A stretch of DNA of 64,000 nt from an uncultured Bacteroidales bacterium (GCA_946186915.1 CAMHOY010000007.1:45861-109860), one strand, 5' to 3'; positions 16,585 to 26,064 are shown, counted from the first letter of the stretch. Numbers and translations: made by a program. Notes: generated from the letters alone by a model not told the origin.

Positions 16585-17075
16585 TATTTAATTCCGAGTT
16601 CTTTCTTGACTGCGGGAGTCACATCCTTGGCGTCATTGCCGACATGTACCATCGCTGCGGAGTCGAAGATATAGGTGTATGCCTCGCGCTCGCCTACGGC
16701 CTTGATGGCTTTGGACATGCGCTCGTGAACCGGCGTGAGCAGTTCCTGCTGTTTCTTCTGGATGTCTTGCTCGGCAGTCTGATAGAACAACTGGATACGT
16801 TGCTGCATCTCCTGCAACTCCTGCTGGCGGATCTGCTTTACAGCGTCTGCCATGGTTGCTTCTTGAGCCTGATAATCCTGGTATTTCTTCTGGAACTCCT
16901 CGTTCATCGAAGCCAATTGATTCTCATACTGCGCCTGGATGGTATCCATTTGTAATTTGACTTTAGCTACTTCCGGCATCTGAGCGAACAACTCTTGCGT
17001 GTTAATGTGACCGAATTTCTGTGCGCTGACTGCCATCGGCAGGATCAGCATCATTGCGATAATAATCTTTTTCAT
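16584..17075 (-). CDS. OmpH/Skp-family periplasmic chaperone (second copy)
   Basis: A 163-aa protein: signal peptide MKKIIIAMMLILPMAVSA, then KFGHINTQELFAQMPEVAK, a long coiled coil (Gln/Glu-rich, about 45-120) and a C-terminal part ending DVTPAVKKELGIK. Skp proteins hold unfolded outer-membrane proteins on their way to the BAM complex, fitting the position just downstream of bamA. It forms a tandem pair with the upstream ompH; the two are diverged. Confidence 0.92.
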   Translation of the reverse strand: MKKIIIAMMLILPMAVSAQKFGHINTQELFAQMPEVAKVKLQMDTIQAQYENQLASMNEEFQKKYQDYQAQEATMADAVKQIRQQELQEMQQRIQLFYQTAEQDIQKKQQELLTPVHERMSKAIKAVGEREAYTYIFDSAAMVHVGNDAKDVTPAVKKELGIK

Positions 17076-17080
17076 TTCAA

Positions 17081-17115
17081 ATTTATGATTTATGATTTAT
17101 AATTTATTATTTCTT
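17081..17115. repeat. 7-bp tandem repeat between the two ompH genes
   Basis: TTTATGA heptamers, about five units, fill the gap and reach the stop of the upstream ompH. Confidence 0.8.
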
Positions 17116-17633
17116 TATTTGGCGCCAAGTTTCATAAGCACCTGGTCGGATATATCGAGTTTGGAGGACATGTATATCAATGCGGGGTCCGCCGAACGGT
17201 CCTTGACGATGTCGATACGCTTCTCGCTCGCCAGGTCCTGGATGGCATTGTATATCTCGTCCTGTATGGGTTTGATGAGCGCTTCGCGCTTCTTGTACAG
17301 TTCTCCGTCCTGTCCGAAATACTTGCGCTTGAGTTCCAATACCTCCTGCTCTTTCTTGACAATCTCGTCTTCGCGCTGCGCCCGCATGGTCTCGGAGAGG
17401 AAGATCTGCTCTGTCTGGTAGTTCGTTGCCATGACGCGTGCTTCCTGCTGCATTGCGTCGATCTCTTTCTGCCAGCGCTTGGAGAGCATCGTCAACTGTT
17501 CGTTCGCCTGCTCGTACTGAGCCAGGTTCTTCAGGATATACTGCATGTCGATATAGGCTATCGACTGGTCCTTTGCATAAACCGTGCCACAAATCAGCAG
17601 GGCTGCGAATAAAAGTATACTAATTTTTTTCAT
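17115..17633 (-). CDS. OmpH/Skp-family periplasmic chaperone (first copy)
   Basis: About 172 aa with signal peptide MKKISILLFAALLICGTVYA, then IAYIDMQYILKNLAQYEQAN and a coiled coil rich in Glu and Lys (about 45-120). The C-terminus is SKLDISDQVLMKLGAK. I use the ATG at 17633; an ATG two codons upstream is equally possible. It follows bamA after a 42-bp heptamer repeat and should escort outer-membrane proteins. Confidence 0.92.
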   Translation of the reverse strand: MKKISILLFAALLICGTVYAKDQSIAYIDMQYILKNLAQYEQANEQLTMLSKRWQKEIDAMQQEARVMATNYQTEQIFLSETMRAQREDEIVKKEQEVLELKRKYFGQDGELYKKREALIKPIQDEIYNAIQDLASEKRIDIVKDRSADPALIYMSSKLDISDQVLMKLGAK

Positions 17634-17638
17634 AATCA

Positions 17639-17680
17639 CTAAACGCTAAACTCTAAACTCTAAACTCTAAACACTAAACT
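17639..17680. repeat. 7-bp tandem repeat between bamA and ompH
   Basis: Six heptamers CTAAACT (one CTAAACG, one CTAAACA), exactly 42 bp, fill the gap. Confidence 0.95.
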
Positions 17681-17681
17681 T

Positions 17682-20285
17682 TTACAGCTCCTGTCCGAGT
17701 ACGAAGTGGAACTGACTGCCGCTATACTGCTTGCTGCCGTTGATGTCGTCGAATCCCCAGCCCCAGTCTATACCGAGCAGTCCGAACATCGGCAGGTAGA
17801 TACGTACGCCGACACCGGCTGCTCGCTTGAGGTCGAAGGGGTTGTAGTCGGTGATGTCCGCGAAGCAGTTTCCTGCCTCGAGGAAGGCGAGCGCCCATAT
17901 CGTAGCGCTCTGTTCAAGCGAGATGGGGTATCGCAACTCCATGGTGAACTTGTTATACACGTATCCCATGTTTCGTCCCGTAGCAGGGTCGTACGGGGTG
18001 AGTGAACCGGCCGAGTAACCACGCATCGCCACGTAGTCGGTGGACAGCGTCGAATAGCTGGACATACCGTCACCACCCATGTAATACGTCTCGAACGGCG
18101 ACTTGGCATACTGGTTGTAATGACCGAGGTAACCGAACTCGGCGCGCGCCATGAGGACTAACTTACTGTCCGGAGTGAGCGGCGTGAAGACCTTGCCTTT
18201 GAACGTCCATTTATGGTACTCAATGAGGTGGTATTTCTCCGAAGAGGTGAGGCGCGAATAGTCCTGTTTGCCGAAGAGCGACCACGGCGGCGTCAGTTTG
18301 ACACCCAGGACGAACTGGCTACCACGGCGGGTGTAGATCGGGTTGTCAATAGACGAACGGCTGAGCTGCAGGTTCAACGCGAGGTTATGACTCGTTCCGT
18401 TGTCGATCAGCAGGTACGGCCAGTCTTTCATCCAATAGAGCGTATAACTCAGTTCGCCGTAGAACATGAAATAGTCATCCGGCCAGCGCAGACGCTTACC
18501 GTAACCGAGTGCGAAATAGAACTGGCGGATGAACTTGTCCTTATCTGCCTCGGCCTCGGCTAACTGCTGGTAGTAATTGCTGTTACCCGAGTAGTAGTAA
18601 TAGTTCGAATAGGTGTTATACAGACTCTGGTACGCTTTCTGGTAGCGCGCGGAGAAGCCCGTCTGATTGTAGAAAGCGAAGGACGCGCTGAGACTGTTCG
18701 GCCGCTTGCCGCCTAACCACGGCTCGAGGAACGAGATAGACAGCGAAGTGGAGTAGATACCGTTGGTACGCAGGTTGATGGAGAAAGTCTGTCCTTCTCC
18801 CTGCGGCACGATACGGTAGGATTTCTTGTTGAAGAGGTTCTGGATGGCGAAGTTGGTGAACTTCAATCCGATAGAACCCGTGATACCCGTTGCGCCCCAA
18901 CCAAGCGAGAACTCGATCTGGTCGGAGGACTTGGTCTCCAACTTATAGGCGATGTCCACCGTTCCTTCTTCGGGGTTAGGCTGGATATCCGGCACGAGTT
19001 TCTCCTGGTCGAAGTGACCCATTTGTGCCAACTCACGCAGCGAACGCATGATATCCGACTGCGAGTAGAGTTGTCCCGGTTTGGTATATAACTCACGGCG
19101 AACGACATGCTCATAGACACGCGTGTTACCGATGATCTTTACCTCGTTGATGGTCGCAGGCTTGCCTTCATAGATACGCATCTCAAAGTCGATGGAGTCG
19201 TTCTCCACGTTCACCTCCACGGGATCGACATTGAAGAACAGGTATCCGCGGTCGGTATATAACTTACTTACCGCGTCGTCATCCGACTGGAGACGTTCGT
19301 TGAGCGTCTTGAGGTTATATACATCGCCCGGTTTGACACCTAACGTAGCATCCAGGTATTCGTACGGATAGAGGGTGTTACCCACCCACTTGACGGAGCG
19401 GATAAAGTATTTATCGCCCTCGTGGATGGTCATATATACATCCACGCGCGTAGGATCTTCGGGGTTGGGCACGACGCTGTCGGAGACGATATAGGCGTCG
19501 CGGTAACCGTACTCGTTGTATTTCTCGATGACGGCGACCTTGTCTTTCTCATATTCCTCGGTGACGAATTTCTTCGTACGGAAGAGATTGACGATGTCGT
19601 TGTCATTGGTTTTCTTCATCGCCTTGTTGATCTGTCTGTCCGTGAGGGCCTCATTGCCGGTGATATAGATCTTGCCCACCTTGGTCTTCACTTTCTTATC
19701 CACGACGATAGCCACTTTGACGTATCCCGGGTGGTCCTGGTCGGGTTGCTGATGAACGACCACGTCGGCATTGTGGAAACCTTTCTCCGCGAGGTATTTC
19801 TTGATGACGGTCTTGGCGTGGTCCTCGACGTTCGGCGTCATCTGACTGCCTTGCCGGATACCTGCCTTTACTTCGATATCTTCGCGTTCGCTCTTCTTCA
19901 GTCCGTCGTAGCGCACTTCGCTCACGCGCGGGCGCTGCTCAAGGGAGATGATAAGCCATATCTTGTTGCCTTCAATCTTGCCGGCTTTGATCTGCACGTT
20001 GGAGAACAGACCCTGTTTCCAGAACCGTTTGACTGCTTTGGTAATCTGTGGTCCGGGCACTTCGATCTTGTCTCCTACCGCCAGGCCGGAGAAACCGATC
20101 AGCACGAAGTCTTCGTAGCTGTCCGCTCCCTCCACCTCAATACCGGCGATCTCATAGGTCTTGTTGCCGGTGAGGCTGTACTCGATCTCCTGAGCCGATA
20201 GCGGTGAAAGGTGAGAGGTGAAAGATGAAAGGACAAACACCCATAACACCCCGATGATTCTATGTACGCTCCTTCTTCCTTTCAT
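17682..20285 (-). CDS. bamA: Outer-membrane protein assembly factor BamA
   Basis: An 867-aa Omp85 protein. After the signal peptide (cleavage after SPLSAQ) come five POTRA-like domains over about 40-450, with repeated G-N/VD-VYL elements such as GKIYITGNEALTDRQINKA. A 16-strand barrel region follows, rich in aromatics, ending HFVLGQEL. AMRGYSAGSL, near 755, is the loop 6 VRGF-type motif. It folds and inserts outer-membrane barrels. Its neighbours uppS and the ompH pair are usual for the phylum. The signal peptide contains a 7-bp repeat and resembles that of the DUF6089 gene. Confidence 0.96.
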   Translation of the reverse strand: MKGRRSVHRIIGVLWVFVLSSFTSHLSPLSAQEIEYSLTGNKTYEIAGIEVEGADSYEDFVLIGFSGLAVGDKIEVPGPQITKAVKRFWKQGLFSNVQIKAGKIEGNKIWLIISLEQRPRVSEVRYDGLKKSEREDIEVKAGIRQGSQMTPNVEDHAKTVIKKYLAEKGFHNADVVVHQQPDQDHPGYVKVAIVVDKKVKTKVGKIYITGNEALTDRQINKAMKKTNDNDIVNLFRTKKFVTEEYEKDKVAVIEKYNEYGYRDAYIVSDSVVPNPEDPTRVDVYMTIHEGDKYFIRSVKWVGNTLYPYEYLDATLGVKPGDVYNLKTLNERLQSDDDAVSKLYTDRGYLFFNVDPVEVNVENDSIDFEMRIYEGKPATINEVKIIGNTRVYEHVVRRELYTKPGQLYSQSDIMRSLRELAQMGHFDQEKLVPDIQPNPEEGTVDIAYKLETKSSDQIEFSLGWGATGITGSIGLKFTNFAIQNLFNKKSYRIVPQGEGQTFSINLRTNGIYSTSLSISFLEPWLGGKRPNSLSASFAFYNQTGFSARYQKAYQSLYNTYSNYYYYSGNSNYYQQLAEAEADKDKFIRQFYFALGYGKRLRWPDDYFMFYGELSYTLYWMKDWPYLLIDNGTSHNLALNLQLSRSSIDNPIYTRRGSQFVLGVKLTPPWSLFGKQDYSRLTSSEKYHLIEYHKWTFKGKVFTPLTPDSKLVLMARAEFGYLGHYNQYAKSPFETYYMGGDGMSSYSTLSTDYVAMRGYSAGSLTPYDPATGRNMGYVYNKFTMELRYPISLEQSATIWALAFLEAGNCFADITDYNPFDLKRAAGVGVRIYLPMFGLLGIDWGWGFDDINGSKQYSGSQFHFVLGQEL
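20203..20232. repeat. 7-bp repeat in the bamA signal-peptide region
   Basis: GGTGAAA/GGTGAGA heptamers on the plus strand encode SSFTSHLSPL of the signal peptide. Confidence 0.85.
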
Positions 20286-20314
20286 TTGTCATTTCTCATT
20301 TTTCACTTGTTCAC
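20280..20314. repeat. 7/8-bp repeat at the uppS-bamA junction
   Basis: TCATTTG/TCATTTC/TCATTTT-type units span the uppS C-terminal codons and the bamA start. Confidence 0.7.
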
Positions 20315-21038
20315 CGGTCTTTCCGAACCTTCTTTCTCTTTTCTGGTAATCGACGATGGCCTTATAGAACTCTTCTTCCGTAAACTCCGGCCATAGGCAG
20401 TCGGTGAAATACAGCTCGCTGTATGCCAACTGCCAAAGGAGGAAATTGCTGATACGGTATTCGCCGCTGGTACGGATCAACAGGTCCGGGTCGGGTATCT
20501 GCGCCGTGGTCATGAGAGAGGACACCAGTTGCTCGGTGACGTCCTCGGGGCGTATCTTTCCCTCCTGCGCAGCCTCTACGGCTTTGCGCATGGCTTCGAT
20601 AATCTCCCAACGTGCCGAATAACTGAGAGCCAGCACCATCGTCAAGCCGGTGTTGCGGCTTGTCTGCTCGATACAGGCGAGGAATTTCTTTCTCGCGCCT
20701 TCCGGTAAACGGTCGATATCTCCGATAGTCTGCAGCCGTACGTTGTTGTTCATCAACGTCGGCGTCTCTTTGGCGATGGTATCCACGAGCAGCGTCATCA
20801 ACGCATCCACTTCTTCTTTCGGCCTGTTCCAGTTCTCGGTGGAGAAGGTATAGAGCGTGAGATATTCCACGCCTAACTTGGTAGCGGCGACGGTGATGTT
20901 ATGCACTGTCTCCACACCCTGTTTGTGACCGAACATACGCGCCAATCCCTGTTTCTTTGCCCAGCGACCATTACCGTCCATGATGATGGCGATATGTCGC
21001 GGCAGGCGCGCTTGATCTATTTGTTCTCTATAATCCAT
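20289..21038 (-). CDS. uppS: Undecaprenyl diphosphate synthase (cis-prenyltransferase)
   Basis: A 249-aa enzyme that condenses isopentenyl diphosphates into the C55 lipid carrier for peptidoglycan and polysaccharides. Family motifs are clear: [17 protein letters not shown] near residue 16-32 (catalytic Asp), [17 protein letters not shown], and the C-terminal [18 protein letters not shown]. The C-terminal residues VKNEK are encoded by a repeat tract. It sits between DUF6089 and bamA. Confidence 0.96.
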   Translation of the reverse strand: MDYREQIDQARLPRHIAIIMDGNGRWAKKQGLARMFGHKQGVETVHNITVAATKLGVEYLTLYTFSTENWNRPKEEVDALMTLLVDTIAKETPTLMNNNVRLQTIGDIDRLPEGARKKFLACIEQTSRNTGLTMVLALSYSARWEIIEAMRKAVEAAQEGKIRPEDVTEQLVSSLMTTAQIPDPDLLIRTSGEYRISNFLLWQLAYSELYFTDCLWPEFTEEEFYKAIVDYQKRERRFGKTGEQVKNEK

Positions 21039-21047
21039 TGTTACGTT

Positions 21048-21776
21048 TTAATCGGTGTTACAAATACGGCACGGCTTCGGAGAATGAGCGAACTCGAAGA
21101 CGAGGCCGACGGTAATCATACCCGTGAGGTCGCAGTTCATCCAGTTCCATCCGTTGATCTGGTACTTGTTGTCCATGCTCTCGCGGCCCTCCAGATTGTC
21201 TGCGATATATAAGTTGTGCTGCCAGGCGATATTCAAGCCTACGCAGTCATGAAATTTCCATTTGAAACCGATACCCAGCGGCACGTATGCAGCTACGCAG
21301 CCGAAGGTCGGACGGTTGTTGGCATCATTGCCGTAGATGCCTGCGCCGATACCTAAGAAGATATACGGCGTGTACGGGCGGATACGTTTGTCGTATCTGT
21401 TGGCAGAGCCGAAACGGAAGAAGTTAAACTCCGCCATCACGTCAATACCTACCATTTGGTTTACCCACCAGGTGTCCAGACGCTGGCCGTCCATGGTGAA
21501 GTCATTGCCGGTGATACGTTGGCCCGAAGCCTTCACTTGCAGCGCCCAGCGCTTGGTGAACTTATACCGGAAATGAACGCCGTACGCTTCGCGCGGGTTC
21601 ATGAAGATATGCGGCGCCGCGTCTCCCACGTAGTAACCGCAACCACCCTGCAGGCCTATCTCGCAGAGATACGGCTGCTCGTTCTGCGCCAGTAAAGGTG
21701 AAAGGTGAGAGGTGAAAGGTGAAAAGAACACCATCCACAACCCGATTATTCTATATATATACCTTTCAATTTTCAT
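21048..21776 (-). CDS. DUF6089-type outer-membrane beta-barrel protein
   Basis: A 242-aa protein with a signal peptide ending SPLLAQ and alternating beta-strand pattern to the end (YGVHFRYKFTKRWALQVKA, MITVGLVFEFAHS). Families of this kind next to uppS are annotated DUF6089 in Bacteroides; function unknown. The C-terminus ends PCRICNTD, a CxxC motif also seen at the ends of two other envelope proteins here. Its signal peptide and upstream DNA resemble those of bamA. Confidence 0.8.
   Translation of the reverse strand: MKIERYIYRIIGLWMVFFSPFTSHLSPLLAQNEQPYLCEIGLQGGCGYYVGDAAPHIFMNPREAYGVHFRYKFTKRWALQVKASGQRITGNDFTMDGQRLDTWWVNQMVGIDVMAEFNFFRFGSANRYDKRIRPYTPYIFLGIGAGIYGNDANNRPTFGCVAAYVPLGIGFKWKFHDCVGLNIAWQHNLYIADNLEGRESMDNKYQINGWNWMNCDLTGMITVGLVFEFAHSPKPCRICNTD
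21694..21726. repeat. 7-bp repeat in the DUF6089 signal-peptide region
   Basis: Four GGTGAAA/GGTGAGA heptamers encode SPFTSHLSPLL. The unit and position match the bamA tract. Confidence 0.85.
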
Positions 21777-21818
21777 TCGTTCATTCGTTCATTCGTTCAT
21801 CCGTTCACTCGTTCACCC
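21772..21818. repeat. 8-bp tandem repeat at the radA-DUF6089 junction
   Basis: Five TTCATTCG-type octamers (last ones TTCATCCG and TTCACTCG) span the radA stop and encode its last residues (GERVNG). Confidence 0.9.
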
Positions 21819-23185
21819 TTTACTATCAACAGCCGGAAGGCATCTGTCACTTTCTTGACGCCGATGACTTCGATGCCTGCATGTTGTTTCCGTGTGTCGA
21901 GTCGCTCGACTTGTTCTGCAGGCACAATGATGCGTTTGAATCCTAATTTCCGTGCCTCCGATATACGTTGCTCGATACGGTTGACTGAGCGTATCTCTCC
22001 CGCCAGTCCCACTTCTCCGCACAGGCAGGTGCCTGCATCCAGGGCGATGTCCATGTTACTGCTCAGCACGGCCGCCAGAACAGCCAGGTCGATAGCCGGA
22101 TCCTGCACCTTCAGTCCTCCGGCGATATTGAGGAACACATCTTTCTGCAGCAGTTTGAATCCCACGCGTTTCTCCAGTACGGCGAGCAGCATGTTGAGTC
22201 TTCTGCCGTCAAAGCCCGTGGACGATCGCTGCGGCGTACCGTAAGCAGCCGACGAGACGAGAGCCTGTACTTCAATCAGGAACGGCCGTGCACCTTCTAC
22301 GGTTGCGGCGATCGCAATGCCGGAGAGTCCTTCGCGCGACGTGGAGAGTAGCAGTTCCGAAGGGTTGGTCACCTCGCGCAGCCCCTCCTGGCGCATCTCA
22401 TAGATACCGATCTCGGACGTTGAACCGAAACGGTTCTTCTGCGCCCGCAGGATGCGGTACATGTATTGCTGGTCTCCCTCGAACTGCAGCACCGTGTCCA
22501 CGATATGCTCCAGCACTTTGGGACCTGCCAGCGAACCCTCTTTGTTGATATGTCCGATGATGATGAAGGGTATATTGCGGGTCTTGGCGAACTCAAGGAT
22601 GCGTGCTGCGCACTCGCGCACTTGGGTGACACTGCCTATCGTGGCTTCCACGTCTCCGGTTCCGATGGTCTGAATGGAGTCGATGACGACGATCTCGGGT
22701 TCCAGTTCTTTGACCTGGTCAAGGATCCGTTCCAGCGATGTCTCGGACGAGATAAAGAGGTTCTCCGCATTGCCGGCGAGCCGCTCTGCGCGCAGTTTGA
22801 GTTGGCGCACGCTCTCTTCGCCCGAGGCGTAGAACGTCTTCCGTTCGCCTTGCTGCATAAGAACCTGCAGGGCCAAGGTCGATTTACCTATACCGGGTTC
22901 TCCGCCTAACAACACCAGGCTGCCCGGAACGAGTCCTCCGCCTAACACGCGGTTGAACTCGCCGTTGTGCATGTCCAGGCGCATCTCTTCGGATGCCTCC
23001 ACGTCTTGCAGGCGCTGAGGCTGTGCAGAACCTCTAACCTCTAACCTCTCACCTCTAACCTTCGAGGAAGTGACGACTTCCTCTTCATACGTTCCCCATT
23101 CGCCACAAACCGGACAACGGCCCAAGAGCTGCGGAGCTTTCGCACCGCAGGATGAACATACATATTGAATCGTTGTCTTTGCCAT
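21797..23185 (-). CDS. radA: DNA repair protein RadA
   Basis: A branch-migration ATPase aiding homologous recombination. The start MAKTTIQYVCSSCGAKAP at 23185 places the zinc finger CSSCG...CPVCG at the N-terminus, as in the family. Walker A is GGEPGIGKSTLALQ (about 94-107); the RadA-specific KNRFGS motif is present (near 248), and the C-terminal Lon-like domain has KVQDPAIDLAVLAAVLSS. The linker SKVRGERLEVRG (about 42-53) is encoded by a 7-bp repeat. It follows rnz with an overlap or a few bases, depending on the start. Confidence 0.96.
   Translation of the reverse strand: MAKTTIQYVCSSCGAKAPQLLGRCPVCGEWGTYEEEVVTSSKVRGERLEVRGSAQPQRLQDVEASEEMRLDMHNGEFNRVLGGGLVPGSLVLLGGEPGIGKSTLALQVLMQQGERKTFYASGEESVRQLKLRAERLAGNAENLFISSETSLERILDQVKELEPEIVVIDSIQTIGTGDVEATIGSVTQVRECAARILEFAKTRNIPFIIIGHINKEGSLAGPKVLEHIVDTVLQFEGDQQYMYRILRAQKNRFGSTSEIGIYEMRQEGLREVTNPSELLLSTSREGLSGIAIAATVEGARPFLIEVQALVSSAAYGTPQRSSTGFDGRRLNMLLAVLEKRVGFKLLQKDVFLNIAGGLKVQDPAIDLAVLAAVLSSNMDIALDAGTCLCGEVGLAGEIRSVNRIEQRISEARKLGFKRIIVPAEQVERLDTRKQHAGIEVIGVKKVTDAFRLLIVKGERVNG
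23031..23063. repeat. 7-bp tandem repeat inside radA
   Basis: CCTCTAA heptamers, 4-5 units, encode the linker between the zinc finger and the ATPase core. Confidence 0.85.
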
Positions 23186-23187
23186 CT

Positions 23188-23214
23188 TCAATCTCAAATA
23201 TCAAATATCAAATT
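23188..23214. repeat. Short 7-bp repeat at the rnz-radA junction
   Basis: CAAATAT/CAAATTC heptamers cover the last codons of rnz and the radA leader. Confidence 0.65.
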
Positions 23215-24003
23215 CTCTTCCGCCAGGAAGGTGTTGTCAAAGATTGGTTTCGCTTCCTCGAGGAACAAACTATGGTCTTCCACGCGTGCTGAGTAATGAC
23301 CAAGTATCAGTTTGCCTACATTGGCTTTCTGCGCTATCGTGGCTGCTTCCGCCGCCGTCGAGTGCTTTACTTCCTTGCTCCGTGCACCCATCGACTCCAA
23401 GAAAGTGGACTCGTGATACAAGGTGTCCACACCTTCGATGATAGGCACGATCTTCTCGCTATACATCGTGTCTGCGCAATAAGCGAAACGTTTGCGCGTC
23501 ACGCGTTCGAGAGAACCGTCTTCTTTCTGTATGCGGTGGGTCTCCTTGAAGAGAAAACCGCAGGTCGGCACGCCGTGCTTCAACGGGATAGTCTCCACGG
23601 AGACGGTGCGGTCCTCGAAGATGACGGCATGTTTGCGAGGGTTGATGGGGTGGAAGATGATGTCGTAAAGGCGGTCGTTGGCGTGATATTCCAACAGCGG
23701 CGTCAGCAGTCGCTCCAAATCCGGTTGGGCATAGATATGCATGGGCTGCGTACGCTTGAGCATGCCCAGCGTCGTCAACAGGCCGATCAGTCCGAAACAG
23801 TGGTCGCCATGCAGATGCGAGATGAAGATATTATACAGACGCGAGGTGTGCAACCCCAACTTCTGCATCGTCAGCAGCACCCCTTCGCCGCAGTCCACGA
23901 GGAAGGACTTGTCGCACAACTCCACCCACTGCCCCGAAGGGGAAGTGGTCTTCGTCGGCTTGGCACTGCCGCAACCTAATATCGTAAGTTTCGCATCACT
24001 CAT
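23194..24003 (-). CDS. rnz: Ribonuclease Z (tRNA 3' processing endonuclease)
   Basis: A 269-aa metallo-beta-lactamase-fold RNase. It has FLVDCGEG, the metal motif HLHGDH (about 64-69), LKHGVPTCGFLF, YCADTMYSE and the final LGHYSARV. The family is usually about 300 aa; the loop after CGFLFKE is roughly 35 residues shorter here. It removes 3' trailers from tRNAs without encoded CCA, the case for tRNA-Cys, -Arg and -Ala in this window. It lies in the long dnaN-to-murF run. Confidence 0.93.
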   Translation of the reverse strand: MSDAKLTILGCGSAKPTKTTSPSGQWVELCDKSFLVDCGEGVLLTMQKLGLHTSRLYNIFISHLHGDHCFGLIGLLTTLGMLKRTQPMHIYAQPDLERLLTPLLEYHANDRLYDIIFHPINPRKHAVIFEDRTVSVETIPLKHGVPTCGFLFKETHRIQKEDGSLERVTRKRFAYCADTMYSEKIVPIIEGVDTLYHESTFLESMGARSKEVKHSTAAEAATIAQKANVGKLILGHYSARVEDHSLFLEEAKPIFDNTFLAEENLIFDI

Positions 24004-24007
24004 TTTT

Positions 24008-24056
24008 CACTAATCCACTAATCCTCTAACCCTCTAATCCTCTAACCCACTAATCC
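24008..24056. repeat. 8-bp tandem repeat between DUF4954 and rnz
   Basis: Six octamers ACTAATCC/TCTAACCC fill the gap. Confidence 0.9.
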
Positions 24057-26024
24057 GAGTTTAGCGAGCATTCTGTCTCCTAACTGACTCTTTGTCTCGA
24101 TATGTTCGAGCACGGCCTTGACGAAGGAGTTCGACTCAAAACTACCACGCACTTCTTCGAAGTCCGCTTGCGCCTGATCGCGGTCACCGTCCACGCCGAA
24201 ACCTGTCTGACTGTTCATGTCAAATTCCTTGCGGGCATCGTTATAGACCATCTTGTCCAGTCCTACAACGGCCGCTTTCCAATCCTCGATGGTCTTGCGT
24301 ATCTGTGCGAGGGTGACGTGCTCTACGTCGCATCCCCATACTTGCTCCAAGTGCTTGAGCGCCCAGGTCCATTCGTACGAATAGTAGTGCGCGTGCATCT
24401 CCACAAGCCGTGCCTGGATGGTGCCGAGGTTCAGTCTTCCGGCCTCTATATCATCCAACAGACGTGTCACTTCGCTCTTCGGCGCCAGCAGTCCTGCCAG
24501 ATCGACCCAGTCGCCTGAACCGATTGGACTGTCCGGACGCAGGGCTTTGCGCACCTCGTCCATCGTGTGCCATTCGCTTTGCTCCAAGCGGCTGATAAGG
24601 CTGTTGCCGAGGAATTTCTGGATGCCGATGGTATATAGTTCGCGGCCGTGCTTGAGGGAGGAGTTGCGGATCTTGCAGTTGCGGTAACCGAACACCTCGG
24701 TGTTCTCTCCGCTCAGCGCCACCAACTCATCCAATACCTCGCGTCCGCGCCACATCTTTTGCACCGTGTAAGGACTCAGGAGGTTGAAGTTGATCTGATC
24801 GAGTTTATGCGGGTCTTTGCGATTGTCGCGTTTGGGCCATTTCTGTGCATCGCGGATTGTACCTACGGTACGCAGGTTGGCGCCCGGAACGAGATAGCTC
24901 TCCGCGTTGTTCTCTATCAGGTACGAGAACGGCAGTTCGGACGTGTCGGCATGGTGTGTATGACGACCCATCACCAGACTGAATGCTCCGATCTTCGACG
25001 GCCATAAGAGGTAACTGTCACTCGTCGTCTTCGCGCCGCGCTCGGCGATACCCTGGTGGATAGGACCGAGTTTGTACATGTGGTTCGACTGGTTGGAACC
25101 CGAACCCGCATTGAGGAACGAGAACATACCCGCGATGAGAAGGGTCGATTTATGATGGGTCACGGTGTACGGGCCGGCAAAGATAGCGCAGGCCTCGCCG
25201 TGCATACCTTGGCAGTTCGAGAAGAACAGACTCTCGCCTGCTGAGTAGTGCTTGTCGAAGATACATCCCTGTCCTACGAAGCACTTGTCCACCAGCGTCG
25301 AGTCGCCGATCTCCACTCCGGAAGCGAGGATGAAATCCACACACTTCACACCGCTGCCCAGACGTACCGGCGCGGACTCGTTGGAGTTGATCGTTCCGTT
25401 CTTCAGGCGGCTGACACCACTCAGTTCGGCATAGTCGCCGATCTTCACGTTCTTGATACTTCCGCAGTTGAGGATACGTACGTGCTTGCCGATATAGCCG
25501 TGATCCGAAGCCTGTTTCTCCGCATAGGCGTCTATCAGACGCTCCAACGCCGCAATCATCTCCGGACGATGGCGGTACAGTGTGAGGATATATGCCAGGC
25601 TGGCGGAGAGCTCGTTGAAGATGGGTATCTCCCGTCCGCCGCCTTCATTCATCACCGGCACGCGCACGCCATTACCGAACGTACTCTTGCCGTCCACGAG
25701 GATGGCGTTCACGTTCTCGATACGGGTCTCGGCGCCGATGGTGTAGTTGGCAATGTAGTTGTGGATATTGTACAAGTGCGCGTCATCGCCCACCTCGCAA
25801 TTATGCAACATCGTGTTATAGATGCCGGTGTGCACTTTGATGCCTCCGGGTAACTCGATCTCCTTGCCGAAAACGCCTAATTTGTTGTGTCCGGAGAAGT
25901 TGGAATGGCGCACATAGCGCGCGTCAAAAGACTCGGCTACCTCGATTGCTTTCCAATCGGTAGCCTTACAGCCCTGACTCTCCAATTGCGCAATCTCCTG
26001 CGTTGTTAATGAACGATAGTTCAT
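24042..26024 (-). CDS. DUF4954 family protein (left-handed beta-helix type)
   Basis: A 660-aa Bacteroidetes-typical protein. The N-terminal two-thirds holds many hexapeptide-like turns (IGDDAHLYNIHN-like, VKIGDYAELSGVSRLKNGTI, GVEIGDSTLVDKCFVGQG), as in left-handed beta-helix acyl- and nucleotidyl-transferases. The last third is helical. The precise reaction is unknown; a sugar or acyl-transfer role is inference only. It is second in the dnaN run. Confidence 0.85.
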   Translation of the reverse strand: MNYRSLTTQEIAQLESQGCKATDWKAIEVAESFDARYVRHSNFSGHNKLGVFGKEIELPGGIKVHTGIYNTMLHNCEVGDDAHLYNIHNYIANYTIGAETRIENVNAILVDGKSTFGNGVRVPVMNEGGGREIPIFNELSASLAYILTLYRHRPEMIAALERLIDAYAEKQASDHGYIGKHVRILNCGSIKNVKIGDYAELSGVSRLKNGTINSNESAPVRLGSGVKCVDFILASGVEIGDSTLVDKCFVGQGCIFDKHYSAGESLFFSNCQGMHGEACAIFAGPYTVTHHKSTLLIAGMFSFLNAGSGSNQSNHMYKLGPIHQGIAERGAKTTSDSYLLWPSKIGAFSLVMGRHTHHADTSELPFSYLIENNAESYLVPGANLRTVGTIRDAQKWPKRDNRKDPHKLDQINFNLLSPYTVQKMWRGREVLDELVALSGENTEVFGYRNCKIRNSSLKHGRELYTIGIQKFLGNSLISRLEQSEWHTMDEVRKALRPDSPIGSGDWVDLAGLLAPKSEVTRLLDDIEAGRLNLGTIQARLVEMHAHYYSYEWTWALKHLEQVWGCDVEHVTLAQIRKTIEDWKAAVVGLDKMVYNDARKEFDMNSQTGFGVDGDRDQAQADFEEVRGSFESNSFVKAVLEHIETKSQLGDRMLAKLGLVG

Positions 26025-26025
26025 A

Positions 26026-26064
26026 ACCCCTAATCTCTAATCCTCTAACCCTCTAATCCTTAAT
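26026..26064. repeat. 8-bp tandem repeat between dnaN and DUF4954
   Basis: CTCTAATC/CTCTAACC-type octamers, about four units, fill the gap and touch the dnaN stop. Confidence 0.85.

Noticed and set aside
19422..20201. 259-aa plus-strand open frame opposite bamA
   Set aside because: Antisense to the conserved POTRA region of bamA; no recognisable features.
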